Positions 27,056 through 35,564 of a stretch of DNA of 64,000 bases are shown in pieces. The notes below the pieces were generated by a model, which was given only the letters and a program-made list of their open reading frames with translations, did not search any database and was not told the DNA's origin. Where the stretch lies: positions 300,073-364,072 of the forward strand of contig NZ_WEGH01000002.1 in the NCBI RefSeq assembly GCF_009604375.1, in the 5' to 3' direction. The stretch's first letter is position 1, and each line of letters begins with the position of its first letter. The DNA comes from Actinomadura macrotermitis (lineage in GTDB: Bacteria > Actinomycetota > Actinomycetes > Streptosporangiales > Streptosporangiaceae). The position numbers were made by a program, and so were the translations under genes.

Positions 27056-27928
27056 TCAGTCCATGAGGTCCTCGGCCGCCTGCCGCAGCAGCCGGACGGA
27101 ATCCTCCGGCGACAGGCTCTCCTCTTGCAGGCTCTCGAAGGCGTCGCGGTATTCGGTCACCCGGATGTCGTCGCCGGTGATCAGCACGCTGGCCGACTTG
27201 CCGCCCTCCAGATAGAGCGCGTCGTCCAGGCCGCCCTCGAACTCCAGCAGGGAGAAGCCGCCCCACAGCCCCACGTGGGCCCCGGCGCTGAAGGGGATGA
27301 TGCGCACGGTCAGCAGGTCGTTCCGCTCCGCGGAATCGGCGATGAACCGCAACTGGTTCGACATGATGGCCGGGTCGGTCCTGACGCCGATGTGCCGGCG
27401 GATGGCGGCCTCGTCGATGAGGTAGTACTGGCGCGGCGGGTTCTCCCGCTCGGCGAGCCTGCGCTGGCGTTCCAGCCGCAGCTTCACCACCGGGCCGACC
27501 TTGACGGGGCCGACCGAGCCGGAGGTGAGCACCTCGGCGTACTCGGCGGTCTGCAGCAGGCCCGGGACGACGGTGTTGTGGAAGTGCCGGATGGACGCCG
27601 CACCGGCCTCGTAGCCGACGAAATTGAGGTAGGTCTCCTCGATGTCGCCCCGGTAGGCGGTCCACCATGCCGGTTCCCGGGCCCCCCGCGCCAGCGTCTG
27701 CAGCTTCTCCTGGCGACTCTCGGTGGTCACTCCGTACGCGTGCAGCAATGCCTGCAGGTCGGTTTTGGAGATGGCGTTCTTGCCGCCCTCGATGCGGATC
27801 AGTTTGGAGGGGCTCCACTCCAAAGAGCGCGCGACCTGCTCCTGCGTCAGTTCCTTCTCTTTGCGGAGCCGCACCAGCTCCGTCCGCAACAGTGCGCTCT
27901 GGACGACGGGACCCTGATCAACGGCCAT
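27056..27928 (-). CDS. XRE-family regulator with DUF5753 domain
   Basis: A 290-residue DNA-binding regulator. The N-terminal XRE helix-turn-helix spans about residues 15-70 (KELTQEQVARSLEWSPSKLI). The rest is a DUF5753-type region (VPGLLQTAEYAEVL; RRHIGVRTDPAIMSNQLRFI; SLLEFEG). It is the partner of the DUF397 protein encoded downstream. A compact palindrome at 28129-28144 lies upstream of its start and may be an autoregulatory operator. Confidence 0.92.
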   Translation of the reverse strand: MAVDQGPVVQSALLRTELVRLRKEKELTQEQVARSLEWSPSKLIRIEGGKNAISKTDLQALLHAYGVTTESRQEKLQTLARGAREPAWWTAYRGDIEETYLNFVGYEAGAASIRHFHNTVVPGLLQTAEYAEVLTSGSVGPVKVGPVVKLRLERQRRLAERENPPRQYYLIDEAAIRRHIGVRTDPAIMSNQLRFIADSAERNDLLTVRIIPFSAGAHVGLWGGFSLLEFEGGLDDALYLEGGKSASVLITGDDIRVTEYRDAFESLQEESLSPEDSVRLLRQAAEDLMD

Positions 27929-28128
27929 CTCAATCGCTCACTTTGAGTAGTTTGCCACCAGCTCGCATGCCATGTAGCACCAAGGCAGCTGACAGAACAC
28001 ATGACGGCAGGCCGTCAGGTGCGGTCACCTCCCGCAGCCCAAGCTTAACCGGATCAGTGCGCATGACGTGCCCGAAAGAGGGAATCGCTTCGTGGCGAGG
28101 TGCTGCATGCCATGGGTTCACGTTGTAG

Positions 28129-28144
28129 TCTGCTAGGTAGCAGA
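28129..28144. promoter_or_regulatory. Palindrome upstream of the XRE regulator
   Basis: TCTGCTA-GG-TAGCAGA has perfect 7-base arms and lies 200 bp upstream of the regulator ATG, in a locally A+T-richer stretch. It is a candidate regulator-binding site; target gene and protein are inferred. Confidence 0.4.
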
Positions 28145-28359
28145 TTAACAGTAGACCAAGTGACGCCGAGCATGATGCCATGGTACTGTAAGGATTGTGG
28201 TAACACTGGGTGAAGAATCCGGGTCACCCGCCGTCCGGCGCCCGTCCCCCGGTTCGGGCGAACCCCCGAGGCGCCCGGGCCGCCGGGGACGCGAGCAGCC
28301 AAGAAGGAGGTCGGCACGATGGATGTCATTCCCGGCCTTGGGCACAAATAAATAAGAGC

Positions 28360-28423
28360 CGCCCTCGCTCCTTCCTCACGATCACCGGTTAGCGGCCAGG
28401 CGGATCGTAGGAAGCGGAGGGCG
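28360..28423. other. Long imperfect stem-loop in a gene-poor gap
   Basis: Arms 28360-28383 and 28403-28423 pair over about 20 bases (CGCCCTC...CCTTCCTCACGATC against GATCGTAGGAAGCGGAGGGCG) with small bulges and a 19-base loop. The gap 27929-28661 otherwise holds no supported gene. The structure could be a terminator or part of a small RNA or 5' leader. Confidence 0.35.
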
Positions 28424-28661
28424 ACCCCTTTCGGGCCCGCGAGGTGTTCGGACGGCCCGGAAAGCACCGGCACCATTTCGGTCCTATGCTTTCTGACCAG
28501 GCGAAACATGTCGCGCGGACTCACCCAGTCTAACCGCCGCCAGGCGGTCGGGCCATAGGTGATGCGACTTGCGATGGATGCACCGGTCCAATCCGTTATG
28601 GCGGATCCGCCGGCCGGGGCGCCCCATCGGAAGGAGCGCTTCAAGAGCGGGGTACTTCACC

Positions 28662-28832
28662 ATGTCAGCCAATACTGGTCACTACTCGACCATTCACCCC
28701 CCTGTATCGGGCCGCCCCTCCGGCCCGGCGGCCCCTCCCACCACCGACTCCCTCCCCGGCACCGCTTTCCGTCTCCTGAGCGCCCCCGTCCCGCGCCGCA
28801 CCGGCGCGGCCCGGGGAAAGGAGGCGCGGTGA
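28662..28832 (+). CDS. Short upstream ORF coupled to the cNMP-binding protein
   Basis: A 56-codon frame (MSANTGHYSTIHPPVSGRP start; Pro/Ser/Thr-rich; basic end). Its TGA overlaps the GTG of the next gene in a GTGA arrangement, and the next gene's AGGAGG lies inside its end. A weak AGCGGGG precedes its ATG. The overlap suggests translational coupling, so it may be a leader peptide or small partner. No family is recognised. Confidence 0.35.
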   Translation: MSANTGHYSTIHPPVSGRPSGPAAPPTTDSLPGTAFRLLSAPVPRRTGAARGKEAR

Positions 28833-30316
28833 CCTCCGAACGCCGCGGCGACCCCGACCTGCTCGTCCCGGCGGGCGAGCACTGCGCGGTCGCCGACCAC
28901 CGGCCGCCGGCCGCCCACCACCTCCCGGCCTGCCACCACGCCCCGCCCCAGCTCCCGTCCGGCCACCACGCGCCGCCCGCGCGGCATGCGGCGCCGGGCG
29001 TCCTGGCCGGGCGGCCGGACGGCGGCCCGCAGCTGCCGCCCCCCGGACCCCCGCCGCAGCAGCCCACCATGCCGCCGCACGGGCCGCCGCCGTCCCTGTC
29101 GGCCCAGCAGCCGGCCGTCACGCCGCGGCCGGCCGAGCGCGGCCCCTCGCAGCCGTTCTGGGCCTCGCTCACCGACGTCGAGCGCGAGGAGTTCGCCGGC
29201 GCCGCCGAGCGGTACTCGGCGCACGCCGGGCAGCTGCTGTGGCGCGAGCGCGACACCGCCGACCACGTGCTGGTCATCCGCTCGGGCTGGGTCAAGGTGT
29301 GCGTGACGCGCGACGGCCGCGAGCGGATCATCGCGGTGCGCGGCGCCGGCCATCTGATCGGGGAACGCGCCACGCTGCTGCTGCGCGAGCGGTCCGCCGA
29401 CGTGGTCGCGCTCGGCGAGGTCGAGTTCCTGCGGATGCCCGCCGGGACGTTCCTGGCGTTCCTGTCCGCCTACCCGCGCATCCTGGCCGTCCTGGAGCGG
29501 CAGATGTACGACCGCCTCACCGAGGACCCCTCCGCCGAACCCTTCGTGCCCGCGCAGCGGGCACCGGCGTGGCACAGCCGGACGGGCGGGCACGCGCGGC
29601 CCGACGTGCGCTACCTGCCCGGCACCTTCCAGCCGCACGCGGCCCAGTCCCGCACCCCCCACCGGTCCCCGGCCCGGCCGCACGCCTCCCGGCCGCGCGC
29701 GCTGGAACGGGCGGCCGTGCCCGTGCGGCTCCCGGGATGGAGCGGGCAGATGTGCACGATCCTGTACACCGACATCGTCGGTTTCAGCGGCGCGCACCGC
29801 AACGACGACGACCGGCTGGAGATCCGGCGGGTCATGTACGACCTGCTCCAGGACGCGCTGGAGGCGTCCGGCGTGCCCTGGGGCGCCTGCCACAGCGAGG
29901 ACCGGGGCGACGGCGCCCTGGTCGTCGTGCCGCCCGAGATGCCGACCCGCTCGGTCATCGACCCGATGCTGGCGCGATTGTCGGCCGGGCTGCGCCGCCA
30001 CAACCGCGGCGCCCGCGCGGGAGTGCGCATCCAGCTGCGCGCCGCGGTGGACGTCGGCCCGGTAATGCCCGACGCGCAGGGCGTCTCGGGCTGGGTGATC
30101 ATCCGGACGGCGCGGCTGCTGGACGCGGCGCCGTTCAAGCGGGAGATGGCCCGCACCGGCGCCGACCTGGGGTTCATCACCTCCGAGTTCGTGCACGAGG
30201 CCGTCATCGCGCACGCGCCGGGGTTCGTCAGTCCGGCGCTGTACCGGCAGGTGCGGGCCAAGGTCAAGGAGTCCGAGGTCAGGGGGTGGATGTACCTGTC
30301 GCCGCGGAACCGCTGA
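28829..30316 (+). CDS. cNMP-binding domain fused to a nucleotidyl cyclase-like domain
   Basis: A 495-residue cytoplasmic protein. Residues 1-110 are a His/Pro-rich disordered linker. A CRP-type cyclic nucleotide-binding fold follows at about 110-235 (LLWRERDTADHVLVIRSGWV; GHLIGERATLLL). A class III cyclase-homology domain is at about 300-490 (CTILYTDIVGFSGAHRNDDD; EDRGDGALVVVP). The first metal-binding Asp in YTDIVGFS is present. No HTH is seen after the cNMP domain, so it is not a classical CRP activator. It could sense and make, or only sense, a cyclic nucleotide. GTG at 28829 is supported by AGGAGG six bases upstream. Confidence 0.8.
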   Translation: MTSERRGDPDLLVPAGEHCAVADHRPPAAHHLPACHHAPPQLPSGHHAPPARHAAPGVLAGRPDGGPQLPPPGPPPQQPTMPPHGPPPSLSAQQPAVTPRPAERGPSQPFWASLTDVEREEFAGAAERYSAHAGQLLWRERDTADHVLVIRSGWVKVCVTRDGRERIIAVRGAGHLIGERATLLLRERSADVVALGEVEFLRMPAGTFLAFLSAYPRILAVLERQMYDRLTEDPSAEPFVPAQRAPAWHSRTGGHARPDVRYLPGTFQPHAAQSRTPHRSPARPHASRPRALERAAVPVRLPGWSGQMCTILYTDIVGFSGAHRNDDDRLEIRRVMYDLLQDALEASGVPWGACHSEDRGDGALVVVPPEMPTRSVIDPMLARLSAGLRRHNRGARAGVRIQLRAAVDVGPVMPDAQGVSGWVIIRTARLLDAAPFKREMARTGADLGFITSEFVHEAVIAHAPGFVSPALYRQVRAKVKESEVRGWMYLSPRNR

Positions 30317-30367
30317 GCGTGCAGCGGACTGGCCTCCCCGCGCGTCCCTGGGGGTAGGAGGTGCACC

Positions 30368-30868
30368 GTGCCGCATCCCGAGCTCGGGGCGTTCGAGGAG
30401 TTCGTCCAGCACCGCCTGCCCGCGCTGTTCCGCTACGCGTGCGTGCTGACCGGCGACCGCCACGACGCCGAGGACGTGGTGCAGGAGGCCCTCGCCCGGA
30501 CCGGCGCGGCCTGGTGGCGGGTGCGGCGCAAGGACGACCCGGAGGGCTACGTCCGCACCGCGATGGCGCGGATCGCGGCCGACCGGCGGCGCCGCGCCGC
30601 GCGGGAGCGGCTCACCGCCGACCCGCCCGACCGGGCCGTGGAGGACGGCGCGCTCGGCCGGATCACCGGCGACGCCGGGCTGACCGCGGCGCTGGCCGGG
30701 CTGCCGCCGCGGATGCGGGCGGTGCTGGCGCTGCGCTACGTCGACCAGCTGACCGACGCCGAGATCGCCGTGGTGCTCGGCTGCGCGGCCGGGACGGTGC
30801 GCAGCCAGGCGGCGCGGGCGCTGGCCAAGCTGCGGCGGGCGGCCGCCGAGGAGGACACCCATGGATGA
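30368..30868 (+). CDS. SigE-family RNA polymerase sigma factor
   Basis: A 166-residue ECF-like sigma factor of the actinobacterial SigE family. Region 2 (ALFRYACVLTGDRHDAEDVV) and region 4 (DQLTDAEIAVVLGCAAGTVR) are clear. GTG start at 30368 follows AGGAGGTG. Its stop overlaps the next gene by eight bases, pairing it with a membrane-anchored protein that probably controls it. Confidence 0.9.
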   Translation: MPHPELGAFEEFVQHRLPALFRYACVLTGDRHDAEDVVQEALARTGAAWWRVRRKDDPEGYVRTAMARIAADRRRRAARERLTADPPDRAVEDGALGRITGDAGLTAALAGLPPRMRAVLALRYVDQLTDAEIAVVLGCAAGTVRSQAARALAKLRRAAAEEDTHG

Positions 30869-31916
30869 ACTGGAGCACGCGATCGCGGAGCGGCTGCTGG
30901 CGGCGGCCGCCGAACCGCCGCCCGGCCTCGGCGGGCGGGTGCTCGCCGAGGCCCGGTCGCGGCGTCGCTGGCGGCGGGCCGTGCTCGCGGCAGCCGCCCT
31001 CGGCACGGCCGGGGTCATGGCGGGCGCACTGGTCGTGGCGTCCGGCGCCGCGTCGCCGGACGCCGTCGCCCCGCCGCCTGGCCCGGGCGAGCGGCTCATC
31101 TCACGGGTGCTGCCGGACGGCGCGCGGCTGCGCGCGCTGGCGCTCGGGCCGGACGGCTCCGTCCTCGGCATGGCGGTGACGCGGGCGGGCGAGCCGCGGC
31201 CGGGCGTGTGGCTGGCCGGGCCCGCCGCCCGCACGCCCCGGCGCGTCGGCGACGTGCCCGCGGGCGCGCTGCCGTACCTGTGGACGATGGCCGAGGGCTC
31301 CGGTGGCCACTTGTGGCCGGAGCGGCAGACGATCAGGTGCCTGCCGGCGGCCGGCGGGCCGGCCACCGCGCTCGGGCGCGGCTGGAGCGGCCGGGAGCGC
31401 TTCCACGCGGACGGCGGCGTGATCGTCTGGGACGCCGGGGACACGCTGGCGGTGGCGGCGGGCTGCGCCGGGCCGGTCCGCGACATCCCGGCGAAAGGGA
31501 CGCTGGAGGCGTTCTCCTACCCCTACGCGTTCGTGCGCGCCGGCGCCGTGATGCGCAAGATCGACGTCGCGACGGGACGCGCCGAGGAGCTCCGGCTGCC
31601 CTCGGGCGAGCAGCCGTCCGGGGGCTTCGCGGCCGGGCCCGGCATCCTGGCCTGGGCCGACGGCGACACCCTGACCGTCTGGGCCGGGACGCGGCGGCGG
31701 GTGCTGCACCGGCTCCCGCGGGCCGCGGGCCACGACGTCCGCCTCACCGCGGGCCGCGGCCGCGTCGTCTGCTCGGCGACCGCGCAGGACGGCGACACCG
31801 GGCAGGCGCTCGTCTACGACGTGGCGACGGGGCGGCGCACCGACCTGCCCGGCGAGGCGCTCGCCGCCGGCGACCGGCTGCTGTACCGCGACGGCGACCT
31901 CTACCGGCTGTCGTGA
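30861..31916 (+). CDS. Single-pass membrane protein, candidate anti-sigma partner
   Basis: A 351-residue protein. A short cytoplasmic N-terminus of about 35 residues precedes one membrane helix (AVLAAAALGTAGVMAGALVV, about 39-60). A large external part has repeated beta-strand blades (LALGPDGSVLGMAV; VYDVATGRRTDLPG), like a beta-propeller. It overlaps the sigma gene and is probably co-translated. No zinc-binding anti-sigma (ZAS) motif is seen, so the anti-sigma role is inferred from position. Its 3' end overlaps the convergent kinase gene by 16 bp. Confidence 0.7.
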   Translation: MDELEHAIAERLLAAAAEPPPGLGGRVLAEARSRRRWRRAVLAAAALGTAGVMAGALVVASGAASPDAVAPPPGPGERLISRVLPDGARLRALALGPDGSVLGMAVTRAGEPRPGVWLAGPAARTPRRVGDVPAGALPYLWTMAEGSGGHLWPERQTIRCLPAAGGPATALGRGWSGRERFHADGGVIVWDAGDTLAVAAGCAGPVRDIPAKGTLEAFSYPYAFVRAGAVMRKIDVATGRAEELRLPSGEQPSGGFAAGPGILAWADGDTLTVWAGTRRRVLHRLPRAAGHDVRLTAGRGRVVCSATAQDGDTGQALVYDVATGRRTDLPGEALAAGDRLLYRDGDLYRLS

Positions 31917-33250
31917 CCGGCGCGCGGCAGCCGCAGCACGAAGCGGGCGCCGCGCGGGCTGTCCTCGATCGTCAGCGTGCCGCTGTGGTTGCGCGCGATC
32001 TGCCGCGCGATCGGCAGGCCGAGCCCGGTGCCGTTCGGGTCGCGGTCGCGGGACGCGCGCAGCCGCGCGAACCGCTGGAACACCACCTCGCGCTCGGCGG
32101 GCTCGATGCCGTCGCCGTCGTCCTGGATCTCCAGGACCGCGGTGCCGCCCTCCGCCCGCACCGACACCTCGATCCGCTCCACCGCGTGCCGCTCGGCGTT
32201 GTCCAGCAGGTTCGTCAGCAGCCGGGCGAGGCGCAGCCGGTCGCCGAACACCGACACGCCCACCTCCAGCGACGGCACGATCAGCTTGGCGCGCTCGGCG
32301 CGGGCCAGCTCGATCGACACCAGCGCGGCCAGGTCGACGAGCTCGTTGCCCGAGCGGTCGCGCACGTCCAGCCGGGCCAGCTCCAGCAGGTCGGTGACGA
32401 TCGCCTGCAGCCGCTCCAGGGACGCCAGCACGGCGCGGCCGACCCGCGGCCAGTCGGCCTGGTCGGGGTAGAGCAGCGCCTCCTCGATCTGCGCGCGGGC
32501 GGCGGCGATCGGGCTGCGCAGGTCGTGCGAGGCGTCGGAGGTGAAGCGGCGCTGCTGCTCCAGCGCCTCGTCCAGCCGGTCCAGGGTCGCGTTGGCGGTC
32601 TCGGCCAGCAGCCGGATCTCGTCGTGGTAGTCGGGCAGCGGGACGCGGCGGCCCGACGACGTCGCCGAGATCTCCGCCAGCTCGGCGCGGATGGCGTCCA
32701 CCGGCGCCAGCGTGCGGGTCACCGTCCGCCACGTCACCAGCGCCGACACCGCCACGAGCACCAGCCCGCCGCCGGTCAGGACCAGCACCAGGGTGGAGCT
32801 GACGTACCAGGGCACGACGCGGTCGGCGGTGTAGACCGTCCAGTCGCCGTCGGGCTGGTAGACGCGGAACGCCACCACGTTCATGCACCCGCGCAGCCCG
32901 GCCGGCGGGCACAGCGTGCGATCGTCGTAGACGTCGGCCGGCGGCGGCTTGAACGCGGCGATCGGCTCGCCACGCAACCCGCGGGTCGCGGCGACGACCC
33001 GGTCCTGGGCGTTCAGCACCTGCACCACCGGGGTGCCGGGCACCGACGGCTCGGCGGGCAGCCCGCCGCGCCGCACCAGGTACACCAGGCGCAGCGCGGC
33101 GGCGGTCGTCTGCTCGCGCTCGTAGTCCTGCGCCCGGCCCCGCAGCGCGACGGTGACCAGCGCCGACACCATGAAGCAGATCAGGGCCGCCACGAGCGCG
33201 GCCGCCACGGTCATCCGCACCCGGATCGACCATTCCCGCCGACTGATCAC
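31901..33250 (-). CDS. Sensor histidine kinase without adjacent response regulator
   Basis: About 449 residues. TM1 lies near 10-30 (AAALVAALICFMVSALVTVA), then an external sensor of about 100 residues with one Cys pair (CPPAGLRGC), TM2, a HAMP linker, the phospho-acceptor box (SDASHDLRSPI), and a HATPase with N-box LLTNLLDNAERHA and G-boxes DDGDGIEP and GTGLGLPIA. GTG at 33250 is chosen for the GGGGGG just upstream. No response regulator gene is next to it, so it is an orphan kinase or its partner lies elsewhere. Confidence 0.87.
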   Translation of the reverse strand: MISRREWSIRVRMTVAAALVAALICFMVSALVTVALRGRAQDYEREQTTAAALRLVYLVRRGGLPAEPSVPGTPVVQVLNAQDRVVAATRGLRGEPIAAFKPPPADVYDDRTLCPPAGLRGCMNVVAFRVYQPDGDWTVYTADRVVPWYVSSTLVLVLTGGGLVLVAVSALVTWRTVTRTLAPVDAIRAELAEISATSSGRRVPLPDYHDEIRLLAETANATLDRLDEALEQQRRFTSDASHDLRSPIAAARAQIEEALLYPDQADWPRVGRAVLASLERLQAIVTDLLELARLDVRDRSGNELVDLAALVSIELARAERAKLIVPSLEVGVSVFGDRLRLARLLTNLLDNAERHAVERIEVSVRAEGGTAVLEIQDDGDGIEPAEREVVFQRFARLRASRDRDPNGTGLGLPIARQIARNHSGTLTIEDSPRGARFVLRLPRAGHDSR

Positions 33251-33343
33251 CTCACCCCCCGTTGGTGAGGTAACCACCCGGCGGCCGGGACGTCGGTACG
33301 CAACGGGGCGCACACCCTGCAAGAGGCGGCAAAGAATGGATGG

Positions 33344-35020
33344 TCAGGCCGGTTCGGCGTCCGGTTCGGGGCGGAACTCGGCGGGCTCGGGCGGCGCGGC
33401 GGCGTCGCGGCGGCGCCGCACCCGCGGCAGCCGGAGCCGGCGCGCGGCCTCGCCGCCGCTGTCGGGCGGCCGCGGCGCGGCCAGCCGGGTCTGCCCGCTG
33501 CGGCCGCGCAGCGTCACCGACTTGCCGAGATCCCACTCGGCGGCCTCGGCCAGATGCGCCGCCTCCAGCAGGTGCCCGGCGGCCAGCACCCGGCCGTCGG
33601 CCTGCTTGGCCAGGTCGCTGAGCCGCGCCCCCTGGTTCACCGGGTCGCCGATCACGGTGTACTCGAAGCGCTGCTCGGCGCCGATGTACCCGGCGACGAC
33701 CTGCCCGGCCGAGACGCCGACGCCGAAGTCCAGCTGCGGGACCCGCGCGCGCAGCCGCAGCGCCAGCTCGCGGGCGGCGCCGAGCGCGGCGCCGCAGGCG
33801 TCCTCCAGCGCGGCCGGGGCGCCGAAGATGGCGAGCGCGGCGTCGCCCTCGAACTTGTTGATCCAGCCGCCGTGCCGGCCGACGACGGTGACCACCACGC
33901 CGAAGAAGGCGTTCAGCAGCGCCACGACCTCGTCCGGCGAGCGCGTCTCGGCGAGCCGGGTCGAGCCGGCCAGGTCGACGAACAGCACCGCCACCTCGCG
34001 GGTCTCGCCGCCGAGCTCGATGTCGCCGCGCTCCAGCGCCAGGCCCGCGACCTCCTCGCCGACGTGCCGGCCGAACAGGTCGCGCAGCCGCTCGTTCTCG
34101 CGCAGCCCGGTGACCATGTGGTTGAAGCCGGCCTGCAGCTGGCCGACCTCGCTGGCGTCGTACACCGGCACCTCGGTGTCCAGGTCGCCGCGCGCCACCC
34201 GCGCCATGCCCGCCCGCACCGACCGGATCGGGTCGGCGATCGCCCGGATCGCCATGTAGGACACCTGCGCGCCCGCCACGATCGCGGCGGCGCCGATGCC
34301 GATGTTGGTGACGGCGAGCGCGCCGGCGCTGATCCCGGGCGTGGCCAGCGCGGCGATCCCGACGCAGATCAGGCCGAGCACCGGGATCGCGGTGCCGAGC
34401 GCCCAGGCGAGCATCACCCGGGTGGTGACGCCGGGCAGCCGGACCCGGCGCGGCTGCTCGACCGCCAGCACCAGCGCCGCGGCCGGCCGCAGCAGCCGCT
34501 CCGACAGCAGATAGGTGACCGTGCAGGTGGTCATCGCGCCGAGCAGGCAGGTCAGGCCGGTCTTGACGGCGAGGCGCGGGGTGAACATCCACACGTCCAG
34601 CACCGCCCAGCCGAACGCGCCGATCCCCCACAGCGCGCCGACCAGCAGCGTCAGCCGGAGCGGGCCGAGCAGCACCGCGCGGCGCTCGGCGGCGTCCGGG
34701 ACGCCGCCGCCCCGGCGCACCAGCCGGACGACGGGCCGCCACAGGTGCAGCCCGATCCCCAGCGCGCACGGCCCGGCCAGCGCCGGGTAGCCGAAGAACG
34801 CGATCGCGTTGACCAGGCGGGCGTAGTCGCGGTCGGGCAGCGGCGGATCGGGGACGACGAAGGTCGCGAACGCCAGCACCACCAGCGAGCCGACGAAGTT
34901 GGCGACGCACACCACCACGAGCAGCACCCAGCGCACCCGCAGCTCGAGCATCGTGCGCGGCACACCGGGCAGTTCCTCCCAGCGGGCACTGAGACTGCGC
35001 GCCACCGTCCTGCCGGACAC
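33344..35020 (-). CDS. Membrane HAMP-linked class III adenylate/guanylate cyclase
   Basis: A 558-residue enzyme like the mycobacterial Rv1318c-Rv1320c group. About six hydrophobic segments fill residues 25-260. A HAMP domain follows (ADPIRSVRAGMARVARGDLD, about 265-315). A class III cyclase domain is at about 345-510, with metal-binding Asp in LFVDLAGSTRLAE, INKFEGDAALAIFGAP and the transition-state region VIGDPVNQGARLSDLAK. It should convert ATP (or GTP) to the cyclic nucleotide at the membrane. GTG start follows GAGGAGG. The cNMP-binding protein encoded at 28829 is a possible receiver, though this is inferred. Confidence 0.9.
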   Translation of the reverse strand: MSGRTVARSLSARWEELPGVPRTMLELRVRWVLLVVVCVANFVGSLVVLAFATFVVPDPPLPDRDYARLVNAIAFFGYPALAGPCALGIGLHLWRPVVRLVRRGGGVPDAAERRAVLLGPLRLTLLVGALWGIGAFGWAVLDVWMFTPRLAVKTGLTCLLGAMTTCTVTYLLSERLLRPAAALVLAVEQPRRVRLPGVTTRVMLAWALGTAIPVLGLICVGIAALATPGISAGALAVTNIGIGAAAIVAGAQVSYMAIRAIADPIRSVRAGMARVARGDLDTEVPVYDASEVGQLQAGFNHMVTGLRENERLRDLFGRHVGEEVAGLALERGDIELGGETREVAVLFVDLAGSTRLAETRSPDEVVALLNAFFGVVVTVVGRHGGWINKFEGDAALAIFGAPAALEDACGAALGAARELALRLRARVPQLDFGVGVSAGQVVAGYIGAEQRFEYTVIGDPVNQGARLSDLAKQADGRVLAAGHLLEAAHLAEAAEWDLGKSVTLRGRSGQTRLAAPRPPDSGGEAARRLRLPRVRRRRDAAAPPEPAEFRPEPDAEPA

Positions 35021-35141
35021 GGGGCCTCCTCGGTCGCGGACCGTCCGCCCGGCTTCACCTTAGATCGGCCGCCCCCGCGCCGCCGGAACACCGCCTATGA
35101 CGGCCGTCACAACCCGCCGGGAGGCGGCCGGCGCCCCGCGC

Positions 35142-35171
35142 CGCCCCTCCGGGACCTGCCCCGGAGGGGCG
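35142..35171. terminator. 12-bp GC hairpin between cyclase and tRNA genes
   Basis: CGCCCCTCCGGG and CCCGGAGGGGCG flank six bases in the divergent gap between the cyclase gene and tRNA-Asp. It may insulate the tRNA promoter or lie in the cyclase 5' leader. Confidence 0.4.
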
Positions 35172-35219
35172 TCCGCAAAAGCCCCCGAAGCCCCCACCCC
35201 GACCTCGCCGTTTATCGAG

Positions 35220-35249
35220 TTGGCGCTCACCTCGGGCATCCCGTATGCT
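35220..35249 (+). promoter_or_regulatory. Promoter for the tRNA-Asp/tRNA-Phe pair
   Basis: TTGGCG and TATGCT are separated by 18 bases and lie about 80 bp upstream of tRNA-Asp. This fits a vegetative promoter for the tRNA transcript. Confidence 0.5.
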
Positions 35250-35331
35250 CTTCAACGTCGCCACGGACGAGCCCCGAAAAAGGGACCGGCCGAGGGACTC
35301 CTCCGAACCGGATAGACTCGGAGGGCAGCAA

Positions 35332-35409
35332 GGTCCTGTGGAGCAGTTAGGAGTGCTCGCCACCCTGTCAAGGTGGAGGCCGCGGGTTCAAATCCCGTCA
35401 GGACCGCCA
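35332..35409 (+). tRNA. tRNA-Asp (GTC)
   Basis: A cloverleaf folds with acceptor GGTCCTG/CAGGACC and anticodon loop CTGTCAA (anticodon GTC). The T arm is GCGGG/CCCGT with TTCAAAT, the discriminator is G, and the CCA end is encoded at 35407-35409. Confidence 0.95.
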
Positions 35410-35432
35410 GACGCGCCGATCGCGTGCGTCAT

Positions 35433-35506
35433 GGGCAGGTAGCTCAGTCGGTACGAGCGTCCGCCTGAAAAGCGGAAGGTCGGCGGTTCGACCCCGCCCC
35501 TGCCCA
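35433..35506 (+). tRNA. tRNA-Phe (GAA), integration target
   Basis: The acceptor is GGGCAGG/CCTGCCC. The D arm is GCTC/GAGC, the anticodon loop CTGAAAA (anticodon GAA), and the T arm GGCGG/CCGCC with TTCGACC. The CCA end is not fully encoded. The 3' 42 bases of this gene plus 12 beyond it are repeated exactly at 39989-40042, marking it as an attachment site. Confidence 0.96.
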
Positions 35507-35518
35507 CCTTCCTAAGCA
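35465..35518 (+). repeat. Attachment site copy 1 (attL), 54-bp direct repeat
   Basis: Fifty-four bases, from the anticodon loop of tRNA-Phe to 12 bases past its end, are identical to 39989-40042. Tyrosine integrases commonly use tRNA 3' ends this way, and the repeat restores the tRNA gene at the left junction. Confidence 0.93.
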
Positions 35519-35520
35519 GC

Positions 35521-35558
35521 AAAAAAGCCCCGGACGATTAATCGTCCGGGGCTTTTTT
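35521..35558. terminator. Perfect bidirectional terminator after tRNA-Phe
   Basis: A 38-base perfect palindrome: AAAAAAGCCCC... mirrored by ...GGGGCTTTTTT around GACGATTAATCGTC. It has A- and T-runs on both sides and so can end the tRNA transcript and the minus-strand integrase remnant. It belongs to the element; the ancestral tRNA terminator is at 40048-40088. Confidence 0.92.
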
Positions 35559-35564
35559 GACGGC

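Noticed and set aside
35268..35331. Possible structured small RNA before tRNA-Asp (GGACTCCTCCG...CGGAGGGCAGC)
   Set aside because: The stem is short and lies in the expected tRNA precursor leader; there is no signal recognition particle RNA core.
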